From positions 34,568 to 98,567 of the forward strand of contig JANQFK010000043.1 in NCBI GenBank assembly GCA_028277885.1: DNA of 64,000 nucleotides, read 5' to 3'. Shown here one piece after another: positions 26,919 through 36,654 of the stretch; positions within the stretch are counted from its first letter, which is position 1, and each line of letters starts with the position of its first letter. The position numbers and the translations under genes are program-made. The notes beneath the pieces were generated by a model that saw only the letters and a list, made by a program, of their open reading frames with translations, did not search any database and was not told the DNA's origin. The DNA is from Myxococcota bacterium (lineage in GTDB: Bacteria; Myxococcota_A; UBA9160; UBA6930).

Positions 26919-29777
26919 TCAGTCGAGCTGGAGGGTCACGATCCTGTGCGCCGGCAGCACGAGGCGCAGCTCGGATCCGTCCCAGTGCACGGCCGGGGAG
27001 TCCAGGCCGCGACCGGCGAGATCCACCACCCGCACCGCGCGCAGCGCCGGCACGCCGAAGCGAAGCCGCAGCTCGCGGTCGGCGCCGCCGATCTCCACCA
27101 GGCGCAGCCGGCTGCCGCCCTCGGCCCGGGGCTCGAGGGCGCTGATCGAGACGCCCGGGTCGTCGAGCCGCACCAGCCGGTCGCCGTCGCGAAGCGGCGT
27201 GGCCTCGGCGGCGCTCTCGCCGCGGCGGATCGGCAGCGGCGGGTGCGCGAAGCGGTGGGCGGCGGCGACGCGGGCGGCCTCGTCCGCCGCATGCAGGCGC
27301 AGCCCGAAGGCCAGGCGATGCACGCCGGGCACCTGGGCGCCCGGCGTCTCCAGGCGCGGCCCCGCGTCCATGGGGCGCAGCGCGAGATCGCCCCGGGAGA
27401 GCCAGCCCACGGCGCGCAGCAGGGTCACGGCCAGGGCGCCGCGCCCGTGCCCGTCGTCGGCGAGGGCCTCCACCTCGCCGCCGCCGCGGTTGGCGACGCT
27501 CAGGCCCAGCGTCTCGCCTTCGAGGGTGGCGAAGCCGCGCTGGGGAGTGGCCCCGATGGGACGCTCCGCGGGGTGGGGACCGAAGTCGTCCGGGCCCGGC
27601 TCGATCGGGCGCTCCGCGATCTCGAAGGCGCTCTCCACCTCGAAGCGCCGCGCCGGGAAGGGCGCGCTCACCTGGAGCCGCAGGCGATGGTCCCGGGCGG
27701 TGTTGTCGAGCTCGACCTCGAGCTCGAGCGTGTCGAGGCCCTCGCGCAGGCGCAGGCCGAGCCGAACCGGGAGCACCGCCCGCTCGCGGCGGCGCCGGTC
27801 GCGCCCGGCGACCAGGCCGCGGGGCACGCGGAAGCGCGCGGCGATGCGCACCGACGCCTCGCCCCCCGCCGCCGGGTCGAGGGCGACGCGCACGCGCTGC
27901 GGACGGTCCACCACCTCGCCACCGGGGACCGGGTCGAAGTTGTACTCGTCGCCGCGGTCGCCCTCGGAGACGATGCGCAGGGCGTCGCGCACCTCGCAGC
28001 CGAGGCCGAGGTGGTGGAGGTCCACGCGGCCGTCGATCGCGACCTCCACCCGCCAGTGGGCGTTCCCGATCCAGGCGCCGCCGTCGGCGCGGTGCCCCGA
28101 GCGCACGCCGGCCGCTCCGGGTGCCTCGCCCGGCGCGACGCGGTACGCGCTCACCCCCCAGCCCGGCAGCTCGTCGGCGAAGCGCAGGCGGACCCGGGGC
28201 ACGGTGCGGGCGCGCAGCCGCACCGCGTCCACCCGGCCTTCGCGCAGCCAGGCGCCGAGGCGCCGCCGGGCCGGCTCGACGTCGAAGGGCTCCGGGTGCC
28301 GACCGAGGCGCAGGTCGACCACGGCGCGGCGACCACGCCGGCGCAGCCGGACGCCGCGCACGAAGGCCCCGCCGATCTCGCCCTCCATCAGGCGCAGCAC
28401 GACGTCGCGCAGCGACGCGGGCAGCACCCAGTCGAAGCGGTCCGCGCCCGCATCCAGGAGGTCGGCACGCGCCGGAAGGCTCCGGCCCCGGGCGTCGCGC
28501 AGGTGGAAGGGCGCCACGCGCCGGCCGCGAAGCGGCAGGTCGAGCTCCAGCTCTCCGTCGACACCGGCGCGCCCTGCGGCGTTCGGGTTCCACACCACCA
28601 GGGCCTCGCCCGGCTCGCCCAGCCCTGCCGTCGCCGCCGGGGGCGGCGCGGCCACGAGGCGCGCCAGGTCTGCCGCGACGCGGGCGCGGTGGGCCGCCAC
28701 CCAGGCCTCGGCGCGGGCCAGGCGGGCGTCGACCTCGTCGTGGACGGCGTCGATCGAGCAGCCGCAGATGGAGTCGTGGGGGTGGTTGCGGAGCACCTGT
28801 CGCCAGGCGTGGTCGATGGCGTCGGTCCCGGGATCGCCGCCGTGGGCCGAGAGCCAGGCGGCCAGGGGCTCGAGGTAGCGGGTCAGCTCGCGGTCGAGCG
28901 CGAAGTCCCGGCGCTTCTGCTCCATGCGCGCCGACGCGCAGCCCGGCAGGAGCGGCGCGCGCAGGCCCGACCGCAGCTCCCCGCGATGGCGCGGCAGCGG
29001 GCCCGACGCCTCGCTCCGCGCCCGCTCCCAGAAGCCGGGCAGCGTGCCGATCTCGACGCTCGCGTCGGTGAGCCGTGCGCCGGCGGCCTCGAGGGCGCGG
29101 GGCAGCCCGGGCTGGGGCGCCTGGTGGTCGGCGCCGTTCATCAGCAGCAGGGTCGGGACCCGCGAGTGCCTCGCGAGGCGGGTCGCGATGCGCTCGAGAC
29201 GCGCGGCCAGGGCGCCGGGCTCGAGGGGCAGGCGCTCGGCGTTGCCGTAGCCGAAGGGCAGGTAGACGGTGGGCAGGCGCGTCCCGTCGGGCGCCTCCCA
29301 CTCGAAGAGCGTCTCGTCGACGTCCGCTCCGACGCCGCGCCAGAGCGCCGCCGCCGGGAAGCCGAAGCCCGCGAAGAGCTGGGGAAGCTGCCCCACGTGG
29401 CCGAACTGGTCGGGCACGTAGCCCAGCTCCATGGCGGCGCCGAGGGCGCGCGCCCGGGAGAGGCCCAGCCGCAGGTTGCGGATCAGCGCCTCCCCCGAGA
29501 CCAGCCACTCGTCGGGCAGCACGTACCAGGGACCCACCAGCAGCCGCCCGTCCCGGACCAGCTTCGCGATGCGCTCGCGCTGGGACGGCCGCACCTCGAG
29601 GTAGTCGTCCACCACGATGGCCTGCCCGTCCAGGGTGAAGTGGCGGAAGGCCGGGTCGCCCTCGAGCAGGTCGAGCAGCCCGTCCACCAGCCCGACCAGG
29701 CGATGGCGGAAGGCCTCGAAGGAGTGGTGCCACTCCCGGTCCCAGTGGGTGTGGGGAACGACGACGAGGTGTCTCAC
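26919..29777 (-). CDS. Glycoside hydrolase family 38 (alpha-mannosidase-like)
   Basis: VVVPHTHWDREWHHSFEAFRHRLV...VGPWYVLPDEWLVSGEALIRNL...GYVPDQFGHVGQLPQL. Confidence 0.92.
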   Translation of the reverse strand: MRHLVVVPHTHWDREWHHSFEAFRHRLVGLVDGLLDLLEGDPAFRHFTLDGQAIVVDDYLEVRPSQRERIAKLVRDGRLLVGPWYVLPDEWLVSGEALIRNLRLGLSRARALGAAMELGYVPDQFGHVGQLPQLFAGFGFPAAALWRGVGADVDETLFEWEAPDGTRLPTVYLPFGYGNAERLPLEPGALAARLERIATRLARHSRVPTLLLMNGADHQAPQPGLPRALEAAGARLTDASVEIGTLPGFWERARSEASGPLPRHRGELRSGLRAPLLPGCASARMEQKRRDFALDRELTRYLEPLAAWLSAHGGDPGTDAIDHAWRQVLRNHPHDSICGCSIDAVHDEVDARLARAEAWVAAHRARVAADLARLVAAPPPAATAGLGEPGEALVVWNPNAAGRAGVDGELELDLPLRGRRVAPFHLRDARGRSLPARADLLDAGADRFDWVLPASLRDVVLRLMEGEIGGAFVRGVRLRRRGRRAVVDLRLGRHPEPFDVEPARRRLGAWLREGRVDAVRLRARTVPRVRLRFADELPGWGVSAYRVAPGEAPGAAGVRSGHRADGGAWIGNAHWRVEVAIDGRVDLHHLGLGCEVRDALRIVSEGDRGDEYNFDPVPGGEVVDRPQRVRVALDPAAGGEASVRIAARFRVPRGLVAGRDRRRRERAVLPVRLGLRLREGLDTLELEVELDNTARDHRLRLQVSAPFPARRFEVESAFEIAERPIEPGPDDFGPHPAERPIGATPQRGFATLEGETLGLSVANRGGGEVEALADDGHGRGALAVTLLRAVGWLSRGDLALRPMDAGPRLETPGAQVPGVHRLAFGLRLHAADEAARVAAAHRFAHPPLPIRRGESAAEATPLRDGDRLVRLDDPGVSISALEPRAEGGSRLRLVEIGGADRELRLRFGVPALRAVRVVDLAGRGLDSPAVHWDGSELRLVLPAHRIVTLQLD

Positions 29778-29980
29778 GGGGACCCTCCCGGCCCCATCCT
29801 ATCACCGCGCCCGGCCAGTCGGCGGGGTAGAGAAATCCCCGGAGCTGCGGTAGAAATCGTCCTTCGACGATGGAACGGGAAGAGACCGCCGACAGCGCGG
29901 ACCAACGCGGTCCGCGACGCGCGACGAGGATCCTCCCCGCCTGACCCTCCCGGGCCCGGCGGGAGAGCGGGGCCCTTGCC

Positions 29981-31333
29981 ATGGCGACACCTCAGGAGAC
30001 CTTGCGGATCCTCCGCCGCCTGCTGGCGACGGGCGTGAGCTCGCGCGCCGAGCGGCTGCTGGCCCGCATCCATCCCGCCGACCTCGGCCCGGTCTTCTCC
30101 GGCCTCACCCCGCCCGAGATCCGCACCGTGGTGGAGCTGCTGTTCCGCCAGCGCCGCGCCGCCTCCACGCTCACCGAGCTGCCGGCCGAGATGCTGCCCA
30201 TGGTGTTCGAGGCCCTGGGCGACGAGCGCCTCGCCCAGGTGATCGCCCGCCTCGAGCTCGACGACATGGTGGAGATGGTGGAGTGGCTCCCCGAGGAGCG
30301 GCGCGAGCGCGTGCTCGCCCTGCTGCCCGAGTACAAGCTCGCCGAGCTGCGCCAGGCGGAGCTCTACCCGCCGGCGAGCGCCGGCCGCGTGATGACCACG
30401 CGCTTCCTCGCGCTCCACGAGGACATGACGGCCCAGGAGGCCATCGACCGCATCCGCGAGGCCGGCGAGGACTTCGAGGCGATCTTCTACCTCTACGTCA
30501 CCGACGAGAAGGGACACCTGCGCGGCGTGGTGCCGATCCGGCGCCTCGTGGCCGCCGGTGCCCAGCGCCGCTGCGGCGAGCTGATGATCGAGGACCCGGT
30601 GTCGGTGGGCGCCCACGCGGACCAGGAGGAGGTCGCCCAGATCGTCGCGCGCTACAACCTGCTCGCGGTGCCGGTGGTGGACGCCGACGACCGCATCCTC
30701 GGCGTCATCACCGTGGACGACGTGATCGACGTGATCACCGAGGAGGCCACCGAGGACATGTACAACCTCGCGGGCCTCTCCGAGGAGGACCGCGTCTTCC
30801 GTCCGGCGCGGGAGTCGGTGCGCCGCCGCCTGCCCTGGATGCTCCTCAACCTCGCCGCGGCCTTCGTGGCCGCCTGGGTGATCGGGCTCTTCGAGCGCAC
30901 CCTCGAGCAGATCGTCGCCCTGGCGTTCTTCATGCCCGTGGTGGCGGGCATGGGGGGCAACAGCGGCATCCAGGCGCTCACCGTGATCACCCGCGCCATC
31001 GCGCTGGGCGAGATCGAGTTCTCGAGCGGGCTGCGCGCCGTGGGCAAGGAGATGAGCGTCTCCCTGGTGATCGGCATGGCCACGGGGGCGGTGAGCGGAG
31101 CCCTCGCCTACCTGTGGCAGGGCAGCCCGTACCTCGGGCTGGTGCTGTTCGTCACCATGATGCTCACCATGGCGGTGGCGGGCATCCTGGGGGCCGCGGT
31201 GCCGCTGCTGCTCAAGGCCATGAACCAGGACCCGGCCGTGGGCTCGGGGGTGGTGGTCACCAACCTCACGGACATCTTCGGCTTCGCGAGCTTCCTCGGG
31301 ATCGGGACCCTGCTCCTCGACCGCCTGCTCTAG
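29981..31333 (+). CDS. mgtE: Magnesium transporter MgtE
   Basis: MgtE_N, tandem CBS, and membrane domain with FFMPVVAGMGGNSGIQALTVITRAIALGEI. Confidence 0.95.
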   Translation: MATPQETLRILRRLLATGVSSRAERLLARIHPADLGPVFSGLTPPEIRTVVELLFRQRRAASTLTELPAEMLPMVFEALGDERLAQVIARLELDDMVEMVEWLPEERRERVLALLPEYKLAELRQAELYPPASAGRVMTTRFLALHEDMTAQEAIDRIREAGEDFEAIFYLYVTDEKGHLRGVVPIRRLVAAGAQRRCGELMIEDPVSVGAHADQEEVAQIVARYNLLAVPVVDADDRILGVITVDDVIDVITEEATEDMYNLAGLSEEDRVFRPARESVRRRLPWMLLNLAAAFVAAWVIGLFERTLEQIVALAFFMPVVAGMGGNSGIQALTVITRAIALGEIEFSSGLRAVGKEMSVSLVIGMATGAVSGALAYLWQGSPYLGLVLFVTMMLTMAVAGILGAAVPLLLKAMNQDPAVGSGVVVTNLTDIFGFASFLGIGTLLLDRLL

Positions 31334-32028
31334 CCCACCGCGTAGGTGCGCTCGAGGTAGGCGACGATGTCGGCGGACTCGAACATCTCCACGCCGGTGT
31401 TGGGGTCCACCAGGAAGGGGACCTGCATCTTGCCCGAGCGCTCCACGAAGGCGGCGCGGCCCGCGCTGCCCTTGCCCACGTTGTGCAGCAGGTAGGGCAG
31501 CTCCAGGCTGCACAGCGCCTCCCGGGCGATCCGGCAGAAGGGCGAGCCCTCGAAGCTCCACAGCTCGAGGGGGCGCTCGGGCGGCTTGGCGGCCCGGTAG
31601 CGCGCGCCGAGGCCGGGGCGCAGCGCGCTCGCCAGCATGGCGCCGGCGTCGGTGAGCGGGCCCAGGGAGAGCAAGAGCGGCACGTCGCCGCCGCCGTAGT
31701 GCTCGAAGAGGTGCTTCACGATGGCGTCGGACTCGTACAGCGAGTCGCCGGTGTTCGGGTCCACGAGCCACGGGAACTGCGCCTTGCCGCCCTCGCGGAT
31801 CACGTGCTCCCGGAAGCGCGGGCCCTGCTTGGGGCAGGGGTACACCATCGCGTCCAGGTCCAGGATGGTGAGGGCCTCGCGCACCTTGCGGCAGTAGGGA
31901 CAGCCCTCGAACTCGTACAGCTCGAGGGTCTTCTCGGGCCGGCGGCCCGGCCTCCCCACCGAGATGCCGGCCCCGAGCCGCGCCACGCTGGCGGCCAGCG
32001 AGCTCCCCACGTCGACGATGCGGTTCAT
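31330..32028 (-). CDS. Tandem GST_N/glutaredoxin-like domain protein
   Basis: Two copies of LELYEFEGCPYCRKVREAL / LELWSFEGSPFCRIAREAL with VDPNTG...ESDAIVKHL / VDPNTG...ESADIVAYL. Confidence 0.85.
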   Translation of the reverse strand: MNRIVDVGSSLAASVARLGAGISVGRPGRRPEKTLELYEFEGCPYCRKVREALTILDLDAMVYPCPKQGPRFREHVIREGGKAQFPWLVDPNTGDSLYESDAIVKHLFEHYGGGDVPLLLSLGPLTDAGAMLASALRPGLGARYRAAKPPERPLELWSFEGSPFCRIAREALCSLELPYLLHNVGKGSAGRAAFVERSGKMQVPFLVDPNTGVEMFESADIVAYLERTYAVG

Positions 32029-32071
32029 CGGACCCCCTCCTCGGCTCGTTGCGGAGCCCCCAGTGTAGCTC

Positions 32072-33472
32072 CTAGAAGAACCACTCGGCGATCACGAAGC
32101 CGATGGGCTTGCGATCTCCGTACTCCGAGAGCCGGGGGCCGCCGAAGAGCTGGGCGCCGAGGGTGATCTGGGCCGAGTTCCAGCCGTCGAAGACGACCGC
32201 GGGGGCCAGCGCGGCGCTCCGGCCGCTCCAGTCCCAGAGCAGCAGCACGTCGCCGCGCAGCGCCGTGGAGAGCTCGTAGGAGACCTGCAGCCCGGTGATG
32301 TGGCGGGCGCCGGAGACCACCCGGCTCCCGCCGAGGATGGCGGGCGAGGCGGGCTGGACGTACAGCGCCCCGGGCACGACGGGTGCGCCCGGCGGCGGCC
32401 GGGGGGTCGCCTCGAAGAAGGGCAGCAGGGTGCCGGCCCGTCCCCGCCCGAAGCCCAGTGCGTTCTCGTTGTAGAGGTGCTCGAGCAGCACGTAGAGGCC
32501 CGAGCCCAGGTCGAAGTTGTTGTCGATGGAGGCCACCACCTGCCAGAAGGCGTCGAGGTCCTCGGCGTCGCCGTGGCCCACGCGCCAGACCTCCCGCTCC
32601 GGGGCGGTGTAGACCGCCTCGAGGCGCACGGCGGCGTCGCCCAGGTTGGTGTCGAGGTCCAGCCCGAAGGTGGGCGCCTCGTCGATCACCCCGGCCACCA
32701 GGGAGTAGTCCACGTCCTCGAGCACCCCGTGGAGGCGCAGCGCGTAGGCGGCGTCGTCCCGGCGCGGGCCCGGAGCGTACACGAGCTGGAGGTAGGTGAA
32801 GCCGCTCCACAGCCAGCGGGCGTCGACGGAGTCGATCCCCACGGCCTGGTCGGCCTCGATGGCCAGGGGCGGGATGGCGTTGAAGCGATCGATGGGGTTC
32901 CAGAGCCGCCCCACCCCCCAGGCGATGCGCTGGCGGCCCACGGAGACGCGCACGCGGTCGCCCTCGTACTCCACGAAGGCGCGGTAGAGCAGGTGGCGCC
33001 AGCGGAAGTGCTCGTCGTCCTCGCGCAGCCCGAAGGCGTGGATGTCGCGCTCGAGGCCGAGGAAGCTGTCCTCCTCGAAGGCCGACCCGATGCCGTCCTC
33101 CAGGGTGTCGAGGGTGCCGCCGCGCAGCTCGTGGTCGTAGCTCAGGGTGGCGGACCAGCCGCGCCCGAGGGAGAGGTCGAGCCGGGTGCGGAGCCGGGTG
33201 AGGCTCTGGACGAGGTCGCGCTCGTTCACCTCCTCGAAGGCGATGCAGTCCGGGAAGCTCGCGGCCAGCCCGCAGCCGAGGGGGTCCGAGAGCGCGGCGT
33301 CGGCGAAGTCGTCGGCGTCGGTGCCCCGGGTCGCCACGGCGACCTCGCGCACCGAGCCCGTCAGCTCGAGGGCGGCCTCGCCGCGGCGCCACAGCTCCCG
33401 GGCGGAGGCCGCCGGCCCGCCGGCACCGAGCAGCGCGGCGGCGAGCAGGACCCCGACCCGGCGGTCCTTCAC
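32072..33472 (-). CDS. Outer-membrane beta-barrel protein (DUF1302-like)
   Basis: Signal-like N-terminus; VSVGRQRIAWGVGRLWNPIDRFNAIPPLAIEADQAVGIDSVDARWLW; ends ...FVIAEWFF. Confidence 0.7.
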   Translation of the reverse strand: MKDRRVGVLLAAALLGAGGPAASARELWRRGEAALELTGSVREVAVATRGTDADDFADAALSDPLGCGLAASFPDCIAFEEVNERDLVQSLTRLRTRLDLSLGRGWSATLSYDHELRGGTLDTLEDGIGSAFEEDSFLGLERDIHAFGLREDDEHFRWRHLLYRAFVEYEGDRVRVSVGRQRIAWGVGRLWNPIDRFNAIPPLAIEADQAVGIDSVDARWLWSGFTYLQLVYAPGPRRDDAAYALRLHGVLEDVDYSLVAGVIDEAPTFGLDLDTNLGDAAVRLEAVYTAPEREVWRVGHGDAEDLDAFWQVVASIDNNFDLGSGLYVLLEHLYNENALGFGRGRAGTLLPFFEATPRPPPGAPVVPGALYVQPASPAILGGSRVVSGARHITGLQVSYELSTALRGDVLLLWDWSGRSAALAPAVVFDGWNSAQITLGAQLFGGPRLSEYGDRKPIGFVIAEWFF

Positions 33473-34152
33473 GCGCGCTCGTCCGAGACCACGCGCCCGT
33501 CGTGGAGCCGCACCCGGCGCCGCGCCTTGTCGATCACCAGCGGATCGTGGGTGGAGAACAAGAAGGTGATGCCGTGGTCGCGGTTGAGCTGCTCCATCAG
33601 GTCGAGGAGCTGGCTCGCCGTCTTCGAGTCGAGGTTGGCGGTGGGCTCGTCGGCGAGCACCACCTTCGGCCGGCTCACGATGGCGCGCGCCACCGCGACC
33701 CGCTGCTGCTGGCCGCCGCTCATCTCCGTGGGGCGCTTTTCGGCCAGCTCGCCGAGACCGACCTCTGCGAGCACCGCCAGCGCGCGCTCGCGTCGCTCCG
33801 CCGGCGCCACGCCCTGGAGCTCCATCACGAACTCGACGTTCTCCCGGGCGCTCAGCACCGGGATCAGGTTGTAGGCCTGGAAGATGAAGCCCAGCTTGTG
33901 GAGACGGCGCGCCGCGAGCTCCGCCGGCGAGAGGCTCGAGAGGTCCTCGCCGTCGAGGAACACGCTGCCCTCGGTGGGCTCGTCGAGGGCGCCGAACACG
34001 TTCAGCAGCGTGGTCTTGCCCGAGCCGCTCGGCCCTGCCAGGGCGGTGAACTCCCCGGCCTCGACGGCGAGGTCCACGCCGCGCAGGGCGCGGGTCTCGA
34101 CGCCGCGGGTCTCGTAGACCCGGGTCACTCCCTTCGCCTCGAGGATCGCCAC
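33469..34152 (-). CDS. ABC transporter ATP-binding protein (LolD/MacB type)
   Basis: GPSGSGKTTLLN, EMSGGQQQRVAVARAIVSRPKVVLADEPTANLDSKTA. Confidence 0.93.
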   Translation of the reverse strand: MAILEAKGVTRVYETRGVETRALRGVDLAVEAGEFTALAGPSGSGKTTLLNVFGALDEPTEGSVFLDGEDLSSLSPAELAARRLHKLGFIFQAYNLIPVLSARENVEFVMELQGVAPAERRERALAVLAEVGLGELAEKRPTEMSGGQQQRVAVARAIVSRPKVVLADEPTANLDSKTASQLLDLMEQLNRDHGITFLFSTHDPLVIDKARRRVRLHDGRVVSDERA

Positions 34153-34167
34153 CCTGCCCTCCCCTCC

Positions 34168-35409
34168 TCAGACCCGGCGCACGGCGTCGGCCGGGCGGAT
34201 GCGCACCGCGTGGAGCGCGGGCCACAGGCTCGCCAGCACGGCGGTCACCAGCGCGACGGCGAGCGGCGTGGTCACGTCCTGGCTGCGGATCACCGGGACC
34301 AGCCGCGTGCCGATCCCGTAGGCGTTCAGCCCCTCGGCGAAGTGCGACAGGTCCACCCCGTCGGAGAGCGCGGCGGTGGTCGCGAAGGCGGCGCCCAGCC
34401 CGAGGCCGAGGCCGATCGCGGCGAGCAGCAGCGACTCGGCCAGGATCATCGCCACCAGCCGGCTCGGACGCATGCCCACGGCCATGATGACGCCGATCTC
34501 CCGGATGCGTTCGTAGACCGCCATCAGCAGCACGTTGGCGATCCCGAACGCCATGGCGATGAAGACCGCGGCGTACACCCACCAGGCGCTCTGGTCGAAG
34601 GCGGAGACCATGTAGTCGAGGAGCGGCTGGAGCTCCTTCCAGGTCTGCACCTCGAGGCCGTCGCCCAGGCGTGTCTCGATGGTGTCGCGCAGGCCCTCCA
34701 CCCGGTCGCGCTCCTCGGCCACGACGACGAGCTCCGAGACCGCGCTGCCCAGGCCGAACAGGCGCTGGCCCTCGTCGAGGCGCAGGAACACCACGCCGCG
34801 GTCGATCTCGCTCCAGCTGGTGCGGAACAGGCCGCCCACCCGGTAGGCCTCGCCGGTCATCTCGCCGTCCACGTCCTGGACCGAGAGCACCAGCTTCCCG
34901 CCGAGCCCGAGGGAGAGGCGCTTCGCGAGGGCCTCGCCGATCAGCACCCGGCCGCGGCCGCCGTCCAGGTAGCTGCCCTCCACCAGGGAGCCCGACACCC
35001 GGGAGACGCCGGACTCCCGCTCGGGATCCACGCCCAGGACCCGCACGCCCACGCTCGCCCGCGGCGAGTAGACGAGCCCGTCGCCGCGCACCCGGGCCGC
35101 CCAGGCGCGCACCCCGGGCAGGTCGTCCAGGTGGCGCTCGCCCCAGGCCTCGCCGTCGGGGATGCGGTGCTCGAGGCCGGGGCTGCGGTCGAAGCCCGCG
35201 GCGTGGACCTGGAGGTGGCCCAGGTCCGTCGAGATGGCGGTCTCGACCATCTGGAACACCATGGCGAAGTTGAGCGCCATGGTGAGGAAGACGCCCCAGA
35301 TCCCCACCGCGATGGCGACCAGCACGATGGCGGTGCGCCGCGGATGGCGGCCCACGTTGCGCCAGGCGAGGCGCCAGACCGTGGCGTCCACGAGGGCCGG
35401 GCGCGGCAT
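34168..35409 (-). CDS. FtsX/LolE-type ABC permease
   Basis: WRLAWRNVGRHPRRTAIVLVAIAVGIWGVFL...; C-terminal TM triplet. Confidence 0.88.
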   Translation of the reverse strand: MPRPALVDATVWRLAWRNVGRHPRRTAIVLVAIAVGIWGVFLTMALNFAMVFQMVETAISTDLGHLQVHAAGFDRSPGLEHRIPDGEAWGERHLDDLPGVRAWAARVRGDGLVYSPRASVGVRVLGVDPERESGVSRVSGSLVEGSYLDGGRGRVLIGEALAKRLSLGLGGKLVLSVQDVDGEMTGEAYRVGGLFRTSWSEIDRGVVFLRLDEGQRLFGLGSAVSELVVVAEERDRVEGLRDTIETRLGDGLEVQTWKELQPLLDYMVSAFDQSAWWVYAAVFIAMAFGIANVLLMAVYERIREIGVIMAVGMRPSRLVAMILAESLLLAAIGLGLGLGAAFATTAALSDGVDLSHFAEGLNAYGIGTRLVPVIRSQDVTTPLAVALVTAVLASLWPALHAVRIRPADAVRRV

Positions 35410-36653
35410 CACGCGCTCCGCAGGGCGTCCACGGGACGCCCGCGGCTCGCCTTCCAGGCCGGGTAGGCGGCGGCCAGGGCCGCCACGGCGAGGATCGTCA
35501 TCACCGAGCCGATCGGGTTCATGGGCTTGAGCTTCCAGGTCATCACCGGCTCCATGCCGAAGAGCTCCAGTGCGCCCGCCATCTCGCCGCCCAGGTGCAC
35601 CGGGTTGGCCTGGAACCAGAGCACCGCCGGGATGGCGAGCGCCATGCCGACCACGAGCCCGAGCCCGGCCAGCAGCATGGACTCGGCGTAGACGAGGCGG
35701 AACACCGCGCCCGGGCGCAGGCCCAGGGCCAGGAGCACGCCCAGCTCCCGGGTGCGCTCCAGCACCGACATCAGGATGGTGTTCAGGATCCCGAAGCCCA
35801 CCACCACCACCAGGATGGCGAGCATCAGGTACATGCCCGCGTCGTCGAGCAGGATGAGCTGCTCGAGCTCGGGCATCAGCTCGTTCCAGGCGTGGACCTC
35901 CACCGGGCCCGAGCCGTTGCCACCGCCGGCCAGGGCCGCCCGAGCCGCCGTCTGGACGGCCTCCACGCGGTCGCCGCTCTCGGCCAGCAGCGCCACCTCG
36001 GTGACGCGCTCGCCGAAGGCGAAGAACTCCTGGGCGTCGGCCAGGGTCACCACCGCCAGCGCCCGGTCGAGCTCCGGCGCGGGCAGGCGCATCACCCCCA
36101 CCACCTCGAACAGCTCGTAGGCCATCTCGAGCGAGTAGGCGACGGAGTAGAGCAGCAGCGTGTCGCCCACCCGGGCGCCCAGGTTCTCGGCCAGGCGCTC
36201 GCCCAGCACCAGCCCCCGCGCCGTGTCGTCGGAGACGAAGCGTCCCCGGCGCAGGCGCTCGGGAAGGGTCGAGACCGTGCCCTCGCGCTCGGGGTCCACG
36301 CCGAGCACGATGGCGCCCTGGGTCGCGGAGTCCTTGGAGAGCAGCCCGAAGGCGGTCACCCGGGGCGCATGGCCGCGCACGCCGGGCAGCGAGGCGAGCC
36401 GGTCGCGCAGCTCCGGGCCCAGCACCAGGTGCTGCTCCAGGGTGCGGTTCTCGAGGTAGCCCTCGCCGGTCACGGTGACGTGGCCCGAGTTCACGCGCAC
36501 GCTGTCCTCGATCATCTTCTCGTGGATGCCCGCCGCCATGGCGACGAAGAACACCACCAGGAAGACGGCGAAGACCGTGGCCGCGACGGTGAGGCCCGTC
36601 CGGCGCGAGTTGCGCCACACGTTGCGCCAGGCCAGCCGCAGCTCCAGGGGCAC
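35409..36653 (-). CDS. FtsX/LolC-type ABC permease
   Basis: MPLELRLAWRNVWRNSRRTGLTVAATVFAVFLVVFFVAMAAG; paralogous to the next gene. Confidence 0.88.
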   Translation of the reverse strand: MPLELRLAWRNVWRNSRRTGLTVAATVFAVFLVVFFVAMAAGIHEKMIEDSVRVNSGHVTVTGEGYLENRTLEQHLVLGPELRDRLASLPGVRGHAPRVTAFGLLSKDSATQGAIVLGVDPEREGTVSTLPERLRRGRFVSDDTARGLVLGERLAENLGARVGDTLLLYSVAYSLEMAYELFEVVGVMRLPAPELDRALAVVTLADAQEFFAFGERVTEVALLAESGDRVEAVQTAARAALAGGGNGSGPVEVHAWNELMPELEQLILLDDAGMYLMLAILVVVVGFGILNTILMSVLERTRELGVLLALGLRPGAVFRLVYAESMLLAGLGLVVGMALAIPAVLWFQANPVHLGGEMAGALELFGMEPVMTWKLKPMNPIGSVMTILAVAALAAAYPAWKASRGRPVDALRSA

Positions 36654-36654
36654 G

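Noticed and set aside
29800-29980. M-box (Mg2+) riboswitch upstream of mgtE
   Set aside because: A GCGGACC-GGTCCGC hairpin is present at 29897-29915, but I could not match the M-box conserved core; an Infernal scan would decide.
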